In this document: one piece after another, positions 1 to 12,779 of the stretch | How the letters are laid out: each line of letters opens with the position of its first letter | Position numbering within the stretch: position 1 is the stretch's first letter | NCBI GenBank assembly: GCA_963854835.1 | Contig: OY978529.1 | Location: 39,056,055 to 39,120,054 of the forward strand | DNA: 64,000 bases | Origin: Megamerina dolium | Taxonomy: Eukaryota > Arthropoda > Insecta > Diptera > Megamerinidae | Direction: 5' to 3' | Program-made: the position numbers and the translations under genes | The notes under the pieces: generated by a model | What the model saw: the letters and a program-made list of their open reading frames with translations, nothing else | The model's database searches: none | Told to the model about the DNA's origin: nothing

Positions 1-362
1 AAACCACACTCCACAAGTCTCTCATCATGCTTGTGCTTACATATGGCGCTGAAGCCTGGACAACTTCCACCTCAGATGAGCGAATGCTTGGAGTTTTCGA
101 GAGAAAAACGCTGGCTAGGTCATGTCGAGCGAATGGAAGAACACGCTCCAGCTAAGAAGGTGTTACATACGGAACCGCTGGAGGACGACACAGAAGAGGA
201 AGACCTAACCTCCGGTCGAAAAACCAAGTACTGGAGAATCTGACGGCGCTTGGAATTTCTAACTGGCGCCAGCTAGAGAAGAAGGGAGATGGCTGGCGAA
301 TCAAGTTATATTCGGCATAAATCGATATTCGGTTGTTATGGCCACATAAGTAAGTAAGTAAG
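1..362 (+). mobile_element. 3' fragment of a non-LTR retrotransposon (RTE-like), cut by window start
   Basis: Translation gives the C-terminal part of a LINE reverse-transcriptase polyprotein. It contains recognisable pieces LGHVERMEE and APAKKV, which match the better copy at 23085-23802. About 110 bp is missing between the segment for GVFERK and the segment for WLGHVERMEE, so the reading frame is broken. The fragment ends in four TAAG units (347-362). Ending in a short tandem repeat instead of poly(A) is known for RTE-clade LINEs; the clade call is an inference. The upstream part lies outside the window. Confidence 0.75.
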
Positions 363-2925
363 AACATTAATCTACGTACCAAATATGCTTGTTCTAAATT
401 GAAGTTTAGTTAAATAATTATGGCTTATATTTCTCAAAAAACCCTATGAGCTTGTATGAGAGCTACATGAAATAGTGGGTGTGGCTAGTTCATTTCTTTT
501 AAATTTTAAATCATTAGAATATTAATCTAAATGGCAAAAATGCGTATCGTAGGCGAAATACTAAGTAAGTTATGACGGTTTAACGTTTAAACAAATTCCG
601 AGGTTAGCTTCTTGGATTGTTCCGTGAGGCCGTGATTATTGATCGAATATGACTATTTTTAAAAGTATCCGTGTTCTGGAACCGTAGGTAATTTAACCGA
701 ATGATAAAATGATGTATTCTTTTTGTATCGCGTCTTGAAATATATATAAGGGGAAAAGTGGACGTAATAACAAAATAGGATTTTAGTATTCAAAAAAAAA
801 ACCAGTAGCATGAAGTGGATTAAATGAGTGAAAACTTATTTGTGATACATAAAAATGTTTAAGATATGTTCAATGTACAAAGTACAATCGCTTCACTTTT
901 GTAAACTCGTTTGTTGATCATTTATAGTATGCTCTATAATATTACTGTTTTGATTATAAAAGAAAACAATACATTATTCTTTTTATGCATACAATATACA
1001 TAAAATAGTGGAATAATTTAAAATATAAAGCTTCAAAGTGGTGTTTTTAATTCCAATAGTTTCAGCATTGATTTGGCAATTTCTATTGGTAACCCGGGAT
1101 CAGTAAGAGGTGCGAAAATCAGCATACCTTATATATAGACATCAACTATCACTATAACAGTATGAACATTATCATATCAATATTATACGATGTTCTAGAA
1201 AAATGTATAAAAGCCCAAAAATAACAAAATGGAATGCAAATTTTCCAATTCAAATTAAAGAGTATTATTTTTTTTCCTTTTGGAAAATGATTCACATACT
1301 CATAAAATGGGACAAATTACTAAAAACTTTGATCTTGTTTGTTTTTTTTTTTTTTTGGCTTTATTCATACACTAAATACATACACACATGTAAATGCATC
1401 TATTCAAAAGAAATTACACGACACATCACATGAATATCTATCGGAGGAGCTTGTTACATTTTCTAAATTTAAACATTTCATTATTCTGTTTTTGTTCTAA
1501 TTTTTTGTTTTTTTCAACACTAACCTAAACATTTTGTGCGGTTTCTGGCACAATATCACACTGTAAATACATGTTTTGAATTTATTTATCGCAAAATTTG
1601 AAAGTAGCACCAACACAATACTAATGATGTATTTATATATTTATTTTCTTTGCGCAAAAAATATCTTAACATAAATAGAGCATTGAAATAATTTAATACA
1701 ATTGCTTTTATTATCTTTGCTTATCAATAATGATTGGCAATAAAAATGTAGAAACTTGATTATTTTTCAACAAATTTATACACATATAATAAAAGACCTC
1801 CCGAATATGATGAACACTTCAACAAGATCGCGCCAGTTAGACTAGTATAAATATAAATTTGAATCAAACAACTTTTTGTATGATACGATACTATAAAAGA
1901 AGAGAATAAACTTGGAACGGAGAGCTAGACAATAAGACAGAGAGAGAGAGAGAGGGAAAGAGAGCGCGAATCAGAGTTAAATAATACTTGGAGAGTGCAT
2001 AAATGCAAGAGAAGAGAGCATATGTATGTATTTATAAATTATTGCGTGCTTAACGATCACTTGTATTTATATCTCGCATTGCGTATCCGCTTTAATACGA
2101 GTACAAGTGCCAGTTACAAACAAATTATTTTATATGTACAACATTACTCGCCATGTTGCAATTTTAACATCCACAGAGCTTGATTCCTTTCGAAAAAAAT
2201 CGATGCTACATACTTTGTGATCTCCTAGTTTGTTGCAACATATTCATGTTTTAATACTAGAGGTATATACAGTAGTGGAAATTTGTATAAATTCGAAAAT
2301 ATTTTAATTTATTTTATTTTACGATAGAAAATTGATTAAGAAAATTAATACAAAACAAAAATAAATAAAAATGAAAACATTTCAATACAAAATAGAAAAT
2401 AACAATTAAAACAGCGCCACAAAAAAAAAAGCTGAATCTGAAGCCGAGATTTCTTTCTAACCTTAAAAATAAATTGCAACAACGAGTTTTTTTGACGTTA
2501 GAAAGAAACCTGACGGATTCGCATTCAGCGATCCACAATCTATAGAATGTAACTACTCTAGTTTGAGGAACATCCTACTTTTTCGTGGGACTGTCATCGC
2601 ACCATGACCAAAAAACCTGCACAAATAGGAAAAAAATTATGTTTCGAGGTTAGAAATAAACCTAAGTGTGATGGAACCTAAAATCTATAGAATATTACTA
2701 CTCTGATCCATAGGACATTACTCTTTCTTTTTTGTCTTAATTGTTATCTGACACGAAACTGCGGCGTAATCGGTCTCTCAGACACTATTGACTGCTACGT
2801 CTGAAACCGTGGAATAGGGAATCATAGGTCAAGATATAAAAAATTGATAAAATTTTATTTAAATTCCTTCAGTACATGGAACATGCAATTTGCAACTTGA
2901 ATAAAATGCTCGAATTCATTATGAA
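363..2925. other. AT-rich intergenic stretch
   Basis: No gene is supported here. The stretch contains homopolymer A/T runs, a (GA)n microsatellite at 1938-1955, and a weak direct repeat near 2535-2580 and 2670-2720 (both contain ATCTATAGAAT followed by ACTACTCT). Short ORFs in it have no recognisable domain and AT-driven composition. Confidence 0.5.
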
Positions 2926-2926
2926 G

Positions 2927-3860
2927 GTAGTTTGAAAAGTTTCTGAGCTCAACATAAAGATGTTAGCACTCACCAACAAAGGCTAGGGAATGTAATCAGA
3001 CATTTTTTGAAAGGATACTCACCAAAATTTCAATATTTTTTCAAGCGCACTTGTTGTTTGACAATCTTTTAAGTTAGAGTTTTTGTGAAAATCGGAAAAA
3101 AAACGAGTATCGAGCTGTCTTAAAAATTTTGTTTTCTAAGGCTATATGCCTTCGCAAATAAAAAATGAGCGGGACGCTGTGTATCGGGACTCAACGATAT
3201 TATTTATCAACGTGAAATTTTTGTCCTCAATTTATGCGTGGTAGTACCAGGCCGTGGGTAGACCATGAACGTCCATGAAGCCGAAAAAGTGGATTTTCTG
3301 ACGATAACATCGCTCAAGTTAATCAAATAATGCTAGAAAGCCATCGAATTAAAGTTAAAGAATTTGTTTGTCACATATTGAATCAAAATTTAGACTGGAG
3401 AAGCTATTCACGTGTTGGATACCGCATTTGTTCGCTTTAGATTGAAAAAGTGTTGGAATATATATTTCTAACGCTATGTTGTCGCATTCTAAAATAACAT
3501 TTGTGCATTCTATGCGCAAATAAATCAGAGTTTTGGCAGCAATTAATTATTGTTAGAGAAATTTGGATACACTACTATATCCCAGAAACAAAAACACAAA
3601 GAAAACAACAGACTACGATAAGGAAATTGGCAGAGAAAAAAGCAAAAACAGCTTTTTCGACTGGGAAAGCCGTGACGGCTGTTTTTATATAATAGGATAG
3701 TTGGACTTGGTGGACAGATATTTTCCAAAAATGAATAGGATAAGACATTAGAAAGTATTAAGACACCGAGTACTAATTGGACGGGTTAAAGTGATGTGAG
3801 ACTCGCTGGGAGACTTTGCACAAAATTAACAATTTGAAGAAAAAATGTTGTTCAATTGAG
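2927..3860 (+). mobile_element. Degraded mariner element
   Basis: Conceptual translation in shifting frames follows a mariner transposase from N- to C-terminus. The N-terminal segment NEYRAVLKILF lies near 3095. DNIAQVNQIMLESHRIKVKEF lies near 3303-3365 and CHILNQNLDW just after it. WIHYYIPETKTQRKQ, with the tryptophan/histidine context of the first catalytic Asp, lies near 3562-3608. Many stops and frameshifts are present, and the first Asp context reads VREIW instead of VDETW. The left end near 2927 resembles a mariner TIR (AGTTTGAAAAGTTTCTGAGC). The right end is not recognisable. The copy is clearly inactive. Confidence 0.7.
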
Positions 3861-4840
3861 AAATTTTATACTTTTTCCACAGTAAAGAACATTTGATAAT
3901 TCAGAAGTTCTTAAAATGGATATGTGAGTTAATTTCGGTCAATTACCCAAGTGAACTCGATTTTATTAGCGGCTGCAATGCCAGTTTAAATGATTATGAT
4001 TATGATTACTAAAATCACTTTAAGTTAAGGATTGATAAAATGCAGCCGATAACACTGAAACTTGTATGCACTTTGTAAAGTAAAGAAATTTGTTGTACTC
4101 TTATTAACTCCGCTAATGTTTTTGAGCGAACTACTTAAATCTTCTTTTTTTTGCGTTATCTTTGAAAACCAAAATTTTATTTTCGTGAATGATTTGATCG
4201 AAAAAAAAAACTTCTTATTTCATCACTTTCGAGTTTATGCAAATTTCTACCACTGTATACTTACTCGATTTAAATACAGTCAGAGTATATAAATGTTTCT
4301 TGTGTGGGAGGGAGATGTATAACATGTGAGACCGCCATGGTAAATATTTGCATATATAAATTCATATGTATGCGAATTGAAAATTATATATTCGAATATA
4401 ACACGAGTTCAATGTACAAAACAAATGTATTCGTATGTGCTATTTTTTTGCTTTCAATTATGTACACATCTGTGTGCAAAAAAACAATTGCACCAAAACA
4501 ATATATTTTAAAATATTTCGTTTATACGATTAAAATTATGTTTTAAATTATTTATCTAAACTATTTACTTATATATTTATCAAAAAATGAATTTCGCCAT
4601 TTTTGAAGCAAATGCCGGTCATTTATTTTTTTTTTCTCATGGAAATTCGCGATTATTTTAATATTTGTTTTTGTTGTTATTGTTCTTTTTCGATTTTATC
4701 AACAATTTTAACTTCCACCATCTTTACGAATATTTGACACAAGCTGTGATAATGCTCATAATTCAATTTCTTCTAAGTCAACTTAAGTGGGTTTCCAAAA
4801 AAAAATTAATTTTTTTTGTTTTAAAATTTAGCAAACTATG
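3861..4840. other. AT-rich stretch, no gene seen
   Basis: Low-complexity A/T sequence. The 76- and 80-codon ORFs at 4062 and 4304 show no domain, have runs of hydrophobic and lysine/asparagine residues expected from AT-rich DNA, and are not supported as genes. Confidence 0.4.
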
Positions 4841-4844
4841 ATTT

Positions 4845-5215
4845 TTATACTAAAATCACATTTATTATGACTTTCTTCTGTGGAAAGTTTTCAAGAAGGT
4901 CAAAGGTTTTCAAATTAAAGTTTCACGTTTTCATCATTTAAAGTCAAATAGTCAAGAATCGGTAACGAATTGATGTATAGTTTTAGCGATCTATGTTTGT
5001 GAGACTAATTTGGAGTTGCTGAATACCAAAGTCACATTTATAAAAATTTTTTTTTTGGCAAGAAGTTTTCTAGGAAATCAAAATTTCGGGTTTTCGAATT
5101 ATAGTGTCAATATCTTACCATTTCAAGTCGAATCATCAGAAAAAAAAGCAACGAAAACTTTAAATAAATTCAATACAATTTTGTCTGTTCAAAATTCTAT
5201 TTCAAATTATGAAAC
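4845..5215 (+). repeat. Two-unit tandem repeat, about 176-bp pitch
   Basis: The motif AAAATCACATTTA at 4852 recurs as AAAGTCACATTTA at 5028. The following sequences correspond in order: a TTTTC-rich block, AAATTTCGGG/AAAGTTTCACG, TCAAATAGTC/TCGAATCATC, then AACGAA. The units are strongly diverged. The 70-codon ORF at 5010 is a by-product of this repeat. Confidence 0.5.
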
Positions 5216-5243
5216 CTTTTGAAATTTTACATTTTTAATAAAT

Positions 5244-5752
5244 GGTGATCCAATAAGAGCTTCCGGAAGTTTTTTTTTGTAAATAAAACGGATTAAATTA
5301 ATAATTAAAATTTGTATTTGAGACTTAAGTTCGGTTTATGACATTTAATGTTTGAAAATAATTTCTTTTAAATGTTGCCCGCAACTGGCTCTTACATGAT
5401 CCATTCTATGGGTCCAATTTTCGAGTGTTATGTTCACTTCTAATGCAGGAATCGATTGTGGTTTATCGACATAAACAAGTGATTTCACATACTCTCATAA
5501 AAAGTAATACAACGGCGTCAGATCAAACGACCTGAACACCTTAAACACACCATAACACCATGTGAACACCATAAAATAGTCGAAGAGCACGAAAACCATT
5601 CCTCACGGAACACTGATTTTGGAAATAAACTTCCACAAATTGTTCCACGTTGTTCTGGCATAAGTCTATTGAAATGATGAAATGTCAATGAATAATGAAT
5701 ACAAATGAGATGTCTGAGAATACCTAATGGAAAAAGTACCTAATATTGGATA
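5244..5752 (-). mobile_element. Internally deleted Tc1/mariner-like element, degraded copy
   Basis: About 80% similar by eye along its length to the better copy at 45816-46385, sharing the left end GGTGATCCAATAAGAGC, the segment TTCGGTTTATGACATTTAATG and CTGAGAATACCTAATGGAAA near the right end. Minus-strand reading contains pieces of a transposase C-terminus. The right terminus has lost the GATCACCCT end. It is a nonautonomous deletion derivative, older than its sister copy. Confidence 0.6.
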
Positions 5753-7150
5753 TTGTGCTTGCTTACAGAATTTTGCCGAAGGCCGTCACACATAAGTGAC
5801 TTGAATGTAAATGTGTTATGGGTCGCAGACACGGTGTTAGGTCCTATTGGAAAATAATATCAAGAAGTGAGCACATATGCCACTCGTCTCATTTATTCAT
5901 AACCATATCATAGAGTTGCTCAAAAATTTCCATTGTGTTGGACTCATATGGGTGTCATGAATGTTCGAGGCATCACTATGCTTGCTTGACTAACCCGACC
6001 TCATTTAGAAGCAGTAAATCATTTAAATCGAGGTTGAAAATTATTTACAATATTTAGTACTCTTTGTTTTCGTTTACGTAATGGAAAAATTAAAATAATT
6101 TCATGTGTGCATATCCAAGAGTGAACTAAAAGATTAAATGTAAATTTAAATATAGGTACTTCAATAAAATATAATAAGGAACTTTATAAATTCCATATCT
6201 TTGAGGCACATACAGTATACAGTATTAAAATTTAATAAGCTTTGAAAGTTTTTGTGCAAGCTCTTAATAATAAAACTGTTCTAAGTTATACAATGTGAAT
6301 GGACTCATCAAATACAATATTATTGCCTATAAATAGCTACCTCAGAGCAAAAATAGCTAATGTGGTTTATGGCATACAATTCTGAAACAATACTAAATAC
6401 TATATGCATTTAATTAGGTCATCTGGGATAGAATTAGCGACACATTAGACCATTTCTTTAGTGCAACAATTATCGTATTACATAAATAAATAATACGATA
6501 AGTAAAAGTATATAGTAAATAAATAAAATATTATAACTTTGTCTTAAATTATCAAATAAAAATAAGTTTATATATATATATATTATTCACAATATCACAA
6601 AAGCAACAACACGTCAACAACATTAACATTATTCCAAATGTGTAATCTTTCTATTTTGTGTGTAAAGCATCTCGTTTTTATTTGAAATTTCATTTAATTT
6701 TCTATAACTTTTTTTTAAAATTTTATTAAAAAATGTTTCATGTTTCAAATACGTGCTTTGAATTTGTAATTCGAATAACACAATACTCATATATATTTGA
6801 AAAAAGAAAAACAAAAAAAACATGGCCGGAAACTAAGGCTTCATTGTGGTTGATTGCCAGCAGCGTATACATATATTGTATATTATATTGTTATCGTTGT
6901 TGAGGTAAAGTTGACTACCTATTTATATATGGTAATACATTACATAGTGGCATTAGTGTACGTATAGTATTGTAGTTTCTGGATTAGGAACACAATAATT
7001 AACAATATCATTTGACATTAACATAAAAAAATGCAAATTATCGATACATTAATTGGAAATACGAAATAGGTATGCAAAAGCAAATGCTACAACAAAGGTG
7101 AGCTTCGTATTGAAACACTGTGTTCCAGCCCCAGTGAGAAAGACCATATT
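5753..7150. other. AT-rich stretch, no gene seen
   Basis: No coding exon, RNA gene or clear transposon end was found. A TATATATATATA run lies near 6570, and homopolymers are common. The 64-codon minus ORF at 6629 is low-complexity. Confidence 0.4.
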
Positions 7151-7159
7151 TTTCGCAAT

Positions 7160-8728
7160 AAATTGTAGTCTATATGTAATCCTCGAGAAGATACAATATG
7201 GTAAGGTAAGCTTCAGCCATATATTTCTATATGTTCGTGTACAAAGTACAGTTGCGAACATACTTTTGTATGAAAGGTAGGCGTATTTTGAGTCTAATTC
7301 CGCCCATTTTGAATTTTGTTTTTTTTTTTCCTAGCAAATGTAATCCTACGTACCGAGTTTCAGCTAGATATCTTTATATTTACGTGCGTGAAGTGTGAAA
7401 ACATACATTCTACAACATACTTTTGTATGAGAGGTAGGTGTGATTTTCATCCGATTACACCCATTTTCTAATATGGCTATTCTGTGATCACAATAGCTTT
7501 ATGTACTAAGTTTTAGTGCGATAACTTGATATTTTCGCGCGCAAAGTGTGAAAATGCACATTCAACAACATACTTTTGTATGGGAGGTAGGCGTAGTTTT
7601 TATCCGATTTCGTCCATTTTCGAATATATCAATTCTGTGGTAAGATTAACTGTAGACACCACATTTTAGTTCGATAGCCTTATAGGTGCGCGTGCAAAAT
7701 GTGAAAACATGCTTTCAACAACACACATTTATATGTGATGTGGATGTCGTTTTTATCCGATTTCGCTCATTTTCGAATATATCAGTTCTATGGCAAGATT
7801 AACGTTTCATTTTAATTTAAGAGCTTCACATTTTGGCGCGTAAAGGATAGACTTCGTCTATCTTGGATCCAGCATCAACAACTGTAACGACGTTAACCTG
7901 GAGATCATGCGTAGGATAACTCTTGCTAACAGGTGTTACTTTGGGCTGAGTAAGCAAGTGAGTAGTCGAGCTATATTTCGAAGATCGAAAATCACACTCT
8001 ACAAGTCCCTCATTATTCCTGTCGTAACATATGTCGCAAAATCCTGGACAATTTCCACCACGGATGAGAGGATGCTTGGAGTTTTTGAGAGAAAAGTTCT
8101 GCGCAGGATCTTCGAAACTATTTGCGTTGATGGCTAGTACCGAATGAGATACAACGATGAGCTGTATGAGTTGTACGCTGACATTGACATAGTCAAGCGA
8201 ATCAAAATTCAGCGGATGCGCTGGCTGGGTCATGTCGAGCTAATGGAAGAAGACGCTCCAGCGAAGAAGGTATTTAATTCGGCACCGCAGAAGGAGGACG
8301 CAGAAGAAGAGGAAGACCAAACCTCCGTTGGAAGGACCAAGTGTTGGAATATCACATTGGCGCCAGCAAGCTAAGGACAGAGAAGACTGGCGCCGCATTT
8401 TATATTCGGCCTAAATCGATCGTCAGCTGTTATGGCCCCATAAGAAGAAGAAAAAGTTTGAAAACAAAAATTCAACCTCTTTTTGTATGGGAGGTAGGCG
8501 TAGTTTTGATCCGATTTCGCCCACTCACGAATTCATCTGTTCGTTTGTGGAAATAATATTTTGTACTACTTTTCAGCTCGATTGCTCTATAATTTTCGCA
8601 GTTATTATACGAATAGATGGACAGCATTGACTAAATCGATTCAAATCGTTACTCTGATCAACAATATACAAACGAAAGAAAAAACGAACTCAACATCACT
8701 CAGACACTTTGAGTGTTGGGTATAAAAG
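7160..8728 (-). mobile_element. Helentron-associated (DINE-1-like) element, family 2, with tandem core
   Basis: Read on the minus strand, the element starts ATACCC (8723-8718), like family 1 at 16034. It runs through a GATCAG/GATTTAGTC leader and then a core of repeats. On the plus strand the repeats start at 7258, 7415, 7568 and 7720 (pitch 152-157 bp), each with ACATACTTTTGTATG, GTAGGCGT and ATCCGATTTCGCCCATTTTCG. A fifth unit at about 8465-8560 lies beyond an inserted LINE fragment (7849-8454). The architecture (ATACCC end, leader, 150-bp core) is that described for DINE-1/HINE elements; the family assignment is an inference. The distal end near 7160 is eroded. The overlapping ORFs at 7049 and 7053 are by-products. 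Confidence 0.6.
7849..8454 (+). mobile_element. LINE 3' fragment inserted in the tandem core
   Basis: This is the same LINE family as at 1-362 and 23085-23802. It begins at the segment encoding DFVYLGSS and ends with (AAG)n after a conserved AAATCGAT-TATGGCCCCAT tail. The RT C-terminal reading is broken by stops and frameshifts. The host repeat stops just before (at GGCGCGTAAA) and resumes immediately after (GTTTGAAAAC), so this is a 5'-truncated insertion into the pre-existing array. Confidence 0.75.
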
Positions 8729-8904
8729 TTAAGACGATATAAATGACTTAGACCATAGTTTAAGTAATGATTTTGATAAAAATTAACCATGAACTTTGAT
8801 ATTTTTCCTTGTAAATAGAAATGACTCTTGATTTATTAATTTGAATTTCTTGGAATTTATTGTTACTTTTAAGAAAATAAGTTGTTAAAATAATAAAAAA
8901 TAAA

Positions 8905-9260
8905 TTATGAGATTTCTGATAAATTCCATATATGTTTAAAGATCCATAGTCAGGGCTGGACTACGAAGTGTGATTAATTTTTTGTAATTCTGCACATTTT
9001 ATCTCTGAGTGTTTAAATGGGCCTTGAAATCTCTCATGAGATTGGCGACTTCAAAGCTCATACGCTGATAATTGTCATTACTGATAAATTCTATAAACAT
9101 TTACATATGCCTACTCAGGACCAGACTGAGAATTTTGAGGGCCCTGTTCGATTATTTTTCTAAGCGAATTTCTATGCGCTTTATCTCTCCGCGTCTATCT
9201 GACCTAGGAGTCTTTGATACGATTATCATCAAAATTGCTCAACTGAGAATAATCTCAAAA
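8905..9260 (+). repeat. Two-unit tandem repeat, about 163-bp pitch
   Basis: CTGATAAATTCCATA near 8917 recurs as CTGATAAATTCTATA near 9080. Each is followed by TCAGG-CTGGACTA/CCAGACTGA, GATTAATTTTT/GATTATTTTTC and TTTATCTCTGAG/TTTATCTCTCCG. The 87-codon ORF at 9072 spans the second unit and is not supported as a gene. Confidence 0.5.
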
Positions 9261-9344
9261 CTGATTATTTTATTATGCTTTCTCATTGCCCGGTGCATTG
9301 TTCCAGAAAGCGCACCTTACTCATATATGGCATAGGATCTTTTG

Positions 9345-10825
9345 ATAATACAAAGCCACAGCTTGTAAAATTTAACAGATATTTTTATTTATATTATGTT
9401 AATGATTTAATTGCTGAACTTTTTTTTTTCATGATATGAAGCGAGATAATTTCACATTTATATCTCACCACAAATAGAATAAAATATGTATACATACACG
9501 TATGTATACACAAATACATATGTCACTCATATGCAAATACCGTAATAGTTAATTAAATTATTTACTTACAAAATGCGTTGTTATTGTAGTTTCTTTAGCA
9601 CTAATTGCACTATGGAACGATCATTCCATTATAATTCATAGTGAGTATGTTGTATTAAAGCATGAATGACCGCAAAAAGGTTTGCAGAGCCAACAACACC
9701 AATAATAATAATAATAACAACAACAACAACAACAATGTTTTCAATATCAGCGCAAGTAAAACTCTTTGCGATGCTCATAAGATCATTCTTTGAATGACGA
9801 GAAGTGAACCCCATTTGACAACTGTCAAATGATTTGGTGAGCAATGATCTCCATAATAAGCCAAAGGGAACATAATCATATGTGATCGGAAAGTACTTTA
9901 AAGTTAAAGTTAAAGTATTTGTGGTTAAACAACCATCAAGTCTTTATGAGCTGTTTGTCGCACAGAGCCACAAGAGCTACAGAAGCTCTTTGTCTAAGCA
10001 TCGCTGTATTATAGAACAATATCAATTATTCCAAGAAATTTTAACAATGTCACATGATAATTAACTCTTCTTATACTTGTATTATGAAACAGATAATTGT
10101 GAACAAAAAAACATATGACTTCATTTGTTAATATTAATTACAATTCTACATATTTTGTAATTGTTCATCATAATGCATAATATTTGCCAGGCATTATGCA
10201 TAAGCACCAGTGATCGTCACTTGATCTGCAAACTAAATTTAAATAAAGATGAAAAAATTTAATTTTCACAAATGAACTCAATTAAATAATTTTAAAAAAT
10301 TAATTCAAAATAATAAAAAAAAAACTATTATCCTGGATGTGCAATGAGGTCATAAAATAAATTAATTTAGCATATTTATAGTTATACAAATTATTACAAC
10401 TACTTGTATGTAAGTGCATTGATCATAAACTCATTAGAGACCAATGCTATATTTTGAAAACATTGATTTGATAATTATTATCATTACTTAAAAATCGAAT
10501 GAATTTATTATATGCACATTTTCATAAATAATAGATTGGGCCATAATGGTTTAATAATAACAAAATTTTCCATGATATGTATGGAAAATACTATTTCGAT
10601 TTATATAGTTGGTTCATGTTGTTGTTGTTGGTGTCTTATTGTTTATAACTAAATTCATTTGCCCCATTTCATATATAATAGCAATAGAATTGCAGCTTTA
10701 TTGAATATTAATGTGCTCATTTGTAATACACGCACACAATGTACATGTGTGTGTGTGTGTGTGTTTATATAAAAACATTTAACAAACAAAAAGGGTGGTT
10801 CTGGCACGAACAGAAATACACAAAT
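9345..10825. other. AT-rich stretch with microsatellites
   Basis: Holds an (AAT)n(AAC)n tract at about 9702-9735 and a (GT)n tract at about 10747-10764. Two long ORFs here (71 and 60 codons) are driven by these tracts or by AT-rich sequence. No gene is supported. Confidence 0.45.
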
Positions 10826-10829
10826 TTAT

Positions 10830-11990
10830 ATTCAGAGGGTGTTTCAAAATTCGTGGGAGATAAAGGAACTATTTTTATTTTCTCTGATTCATTGTGCATT
10901 TAACAAGTGATTTTAAACGCGAATAAAAGTACGCGTTGTTGAAAAATAAAATGGAATCTTCGAATGAGTATAAGAGGCATATTTTGTATTTTTTTTATAA
11001 AAGTGGTAAAAATGCAACAACTGCTGTTGCAGAAATATACGCAACTCATGGGGAGGCTAACGTGAGTGTAAGGACTGCACAAAAGTGCTTTTCCAAATTC
11101 CGAAAATTCCGAAGTGGTGATTGTGACGTTGAGGATGCCCCACGCTCTTGTCGACCTGAAGTCTTTAACTCCGACGGCTTGCTGGAAATAGTGGAAGCTG
11201 AGCCAAGTTTGACAGTCGATATGATGGCTGGAAGGTTAAATTCTTCACATGGAACAGTTTACAGGCATCTGGTTCAATTGAGCAAGGTTCCAAAGGTAGG
11301 AAAATGGGTTCAGCATAAACTTTCCGTCACAAACCTTCAGCAGAGAGCTAATGTGTGTTCTTAACTTGGAAATGAGAATGGGGACTTAAAATGGGTCCTT
11401 TACAATAATACTGTTCGCAAACGCCAGTGGTTCGATAAAGATGAAACATCAGAATCAACCCCCAGAGATGGCCTCCTGTTGGTGGGATATGACGGTATCA
11501 TTTATTTTGATCTGCAGGAACCAAACCAAACAATCACAGCTGATTATTATTGCCATCAACTATCCAAACTGAGTGAAGCGCTTGAAAAAAATCGACCGTC
11601 TTTAGTCAATAGACGCAATGTTTTGTTTCACCACGACAATGCAAGACCGCATACCGCAAGACAGGCCTTAGAAAAGCTGAGATTGGAAGGGAGCTAATGC
11701 CGCATCCACCATACTCTCGGGATATTGTACCTTGCGATTATCACCTTTTCCGTGGACTTCAGTCCCATTTAAGTAATATGAACTACACCTCAAAAGAAGC
11801 TATAAAAGGGGATATCGACGCGTATTTTGGTTCCAAGGATAAACAATTTTATGAGCAGCGAATTAAAAATTTGCCAAAACGTTGGGAAGATATTGTAAAT
11901 AATGCAGGAAATTATATTATTGATTAATAAATACTGAAAACTTATTTTTTTATTTATTTTAAAACCACCTAAGAAAAACGCACGAACTGA
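10830..11990 (+). mobile_element. Mariner element, relatively young copy
   Basis: About 1.15 kb, the usual length for a mariner (about 1.3 kb). It surrounds a transposase reading at 10951-11927. Terminal sequences near 10832 (TTCAGAGGGTGTTTC) and on the minus strand near 11983 (ATCAGTTCGTGCGTTTTTC) are weakly similar inverted ends. I could not fix the exact termini or the TA duplications. Confidence 0.7.
10951..11927 (+). pseudogene. Mariner transposase (DD34D), broken
   Basis: Would encode the DDE-family transposase that cuts and rejoins mariner ends in the nucleus. I place the start at the MESSNEYKRH methionine, 15 bp downstream of the first ATG, because it aligns with the family N-terminus. 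The N-terminal HTH region (residues about 1-110, with SVRTAQKCFSKF and DAPRSCRPEV) is open to a stop at 11362-11364. The reading then recovers in another frame with GDLKWVLYNN (first catalytic Asp; family form GDEKW). It continues to HHDNARPHTA (second Asp) and, after one further frameshift near 11685, YSRDIVPCDYHLF (third Asp). The spacing is consistent with DD34D. The region that should read LLCVWWD is altered (LLLVGYDG). All three acidic residues survive, but two breaks make it inactive. Confidence 0.85.
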
Positions 11991-12775
11991 TGGTCTTATC
12001 TGATATTTTAAATTTAAACGTCAAAGCAAAGGTATGATTCAACTAAATGCTTTAAAATTTTAAATAAAATACTTCCAAAAGTGAAGATAATCGAACTATA
12101 CAGTAAGCGGCTGAATATTTATGATTATTTTCGGATTTCAATATCATTTGTGTATTATACAAAAATTATAATTTGATTTAATAAAATCAATTGCATGACC
12201 ATGGGAGACCAATTGAAGTCTCACTTTAGAGAAATTTCATAACTATCAAAATTTTCATCAGGGTTGTTATAGAATTGGATCACTGTCAAAATCGGTTTTG
12301 ACTTAGAATATGTTAATTTGATAATGGAAGGCATTTTGTTGTCTGATTTGAAATGAAATGATATATGTATGAAAAAAAAAAAAAATCATACCCCAACCAA
12401 GTCACAACCATTTGTTGAAGCACCCACAATATACGAGTATCTATAAATATAGTATGTATATAGGGAGTTTATGTAAATATTTATAGTTGGACGTTGATAT
12501 TAATGATGGCTGTAAAAACTGTTGTATAAACAAATATCTAACTATAGCTCAGACTTGTATATTCATATTGTACTTACATATGTACATACATATGCATGAG
12601 CATTGTCTAGCACAGAATATGTCAAATAAATATGTATTCATTCAATCCAACAAACGATCTAATGAGGGTGTTCATGTAAAGGGTGTTTTTTTTTGTCTTT
12701 TAATCACATCGAGTTTTAAAATGAAATAGGAAGATTCCTTAAATATTTTTTTTTCAATTATACATGTATACAATA
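11991..12775. other. AT-rich stretch, no gene seen
   Basis: No domain-bearing ORF or RNA gene. The 80-codon ORF at 12487 is low-complexity with many TATG/ACATA repeats. Confidence 0.4.
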
Positions 12776-12779
12776 CAAA

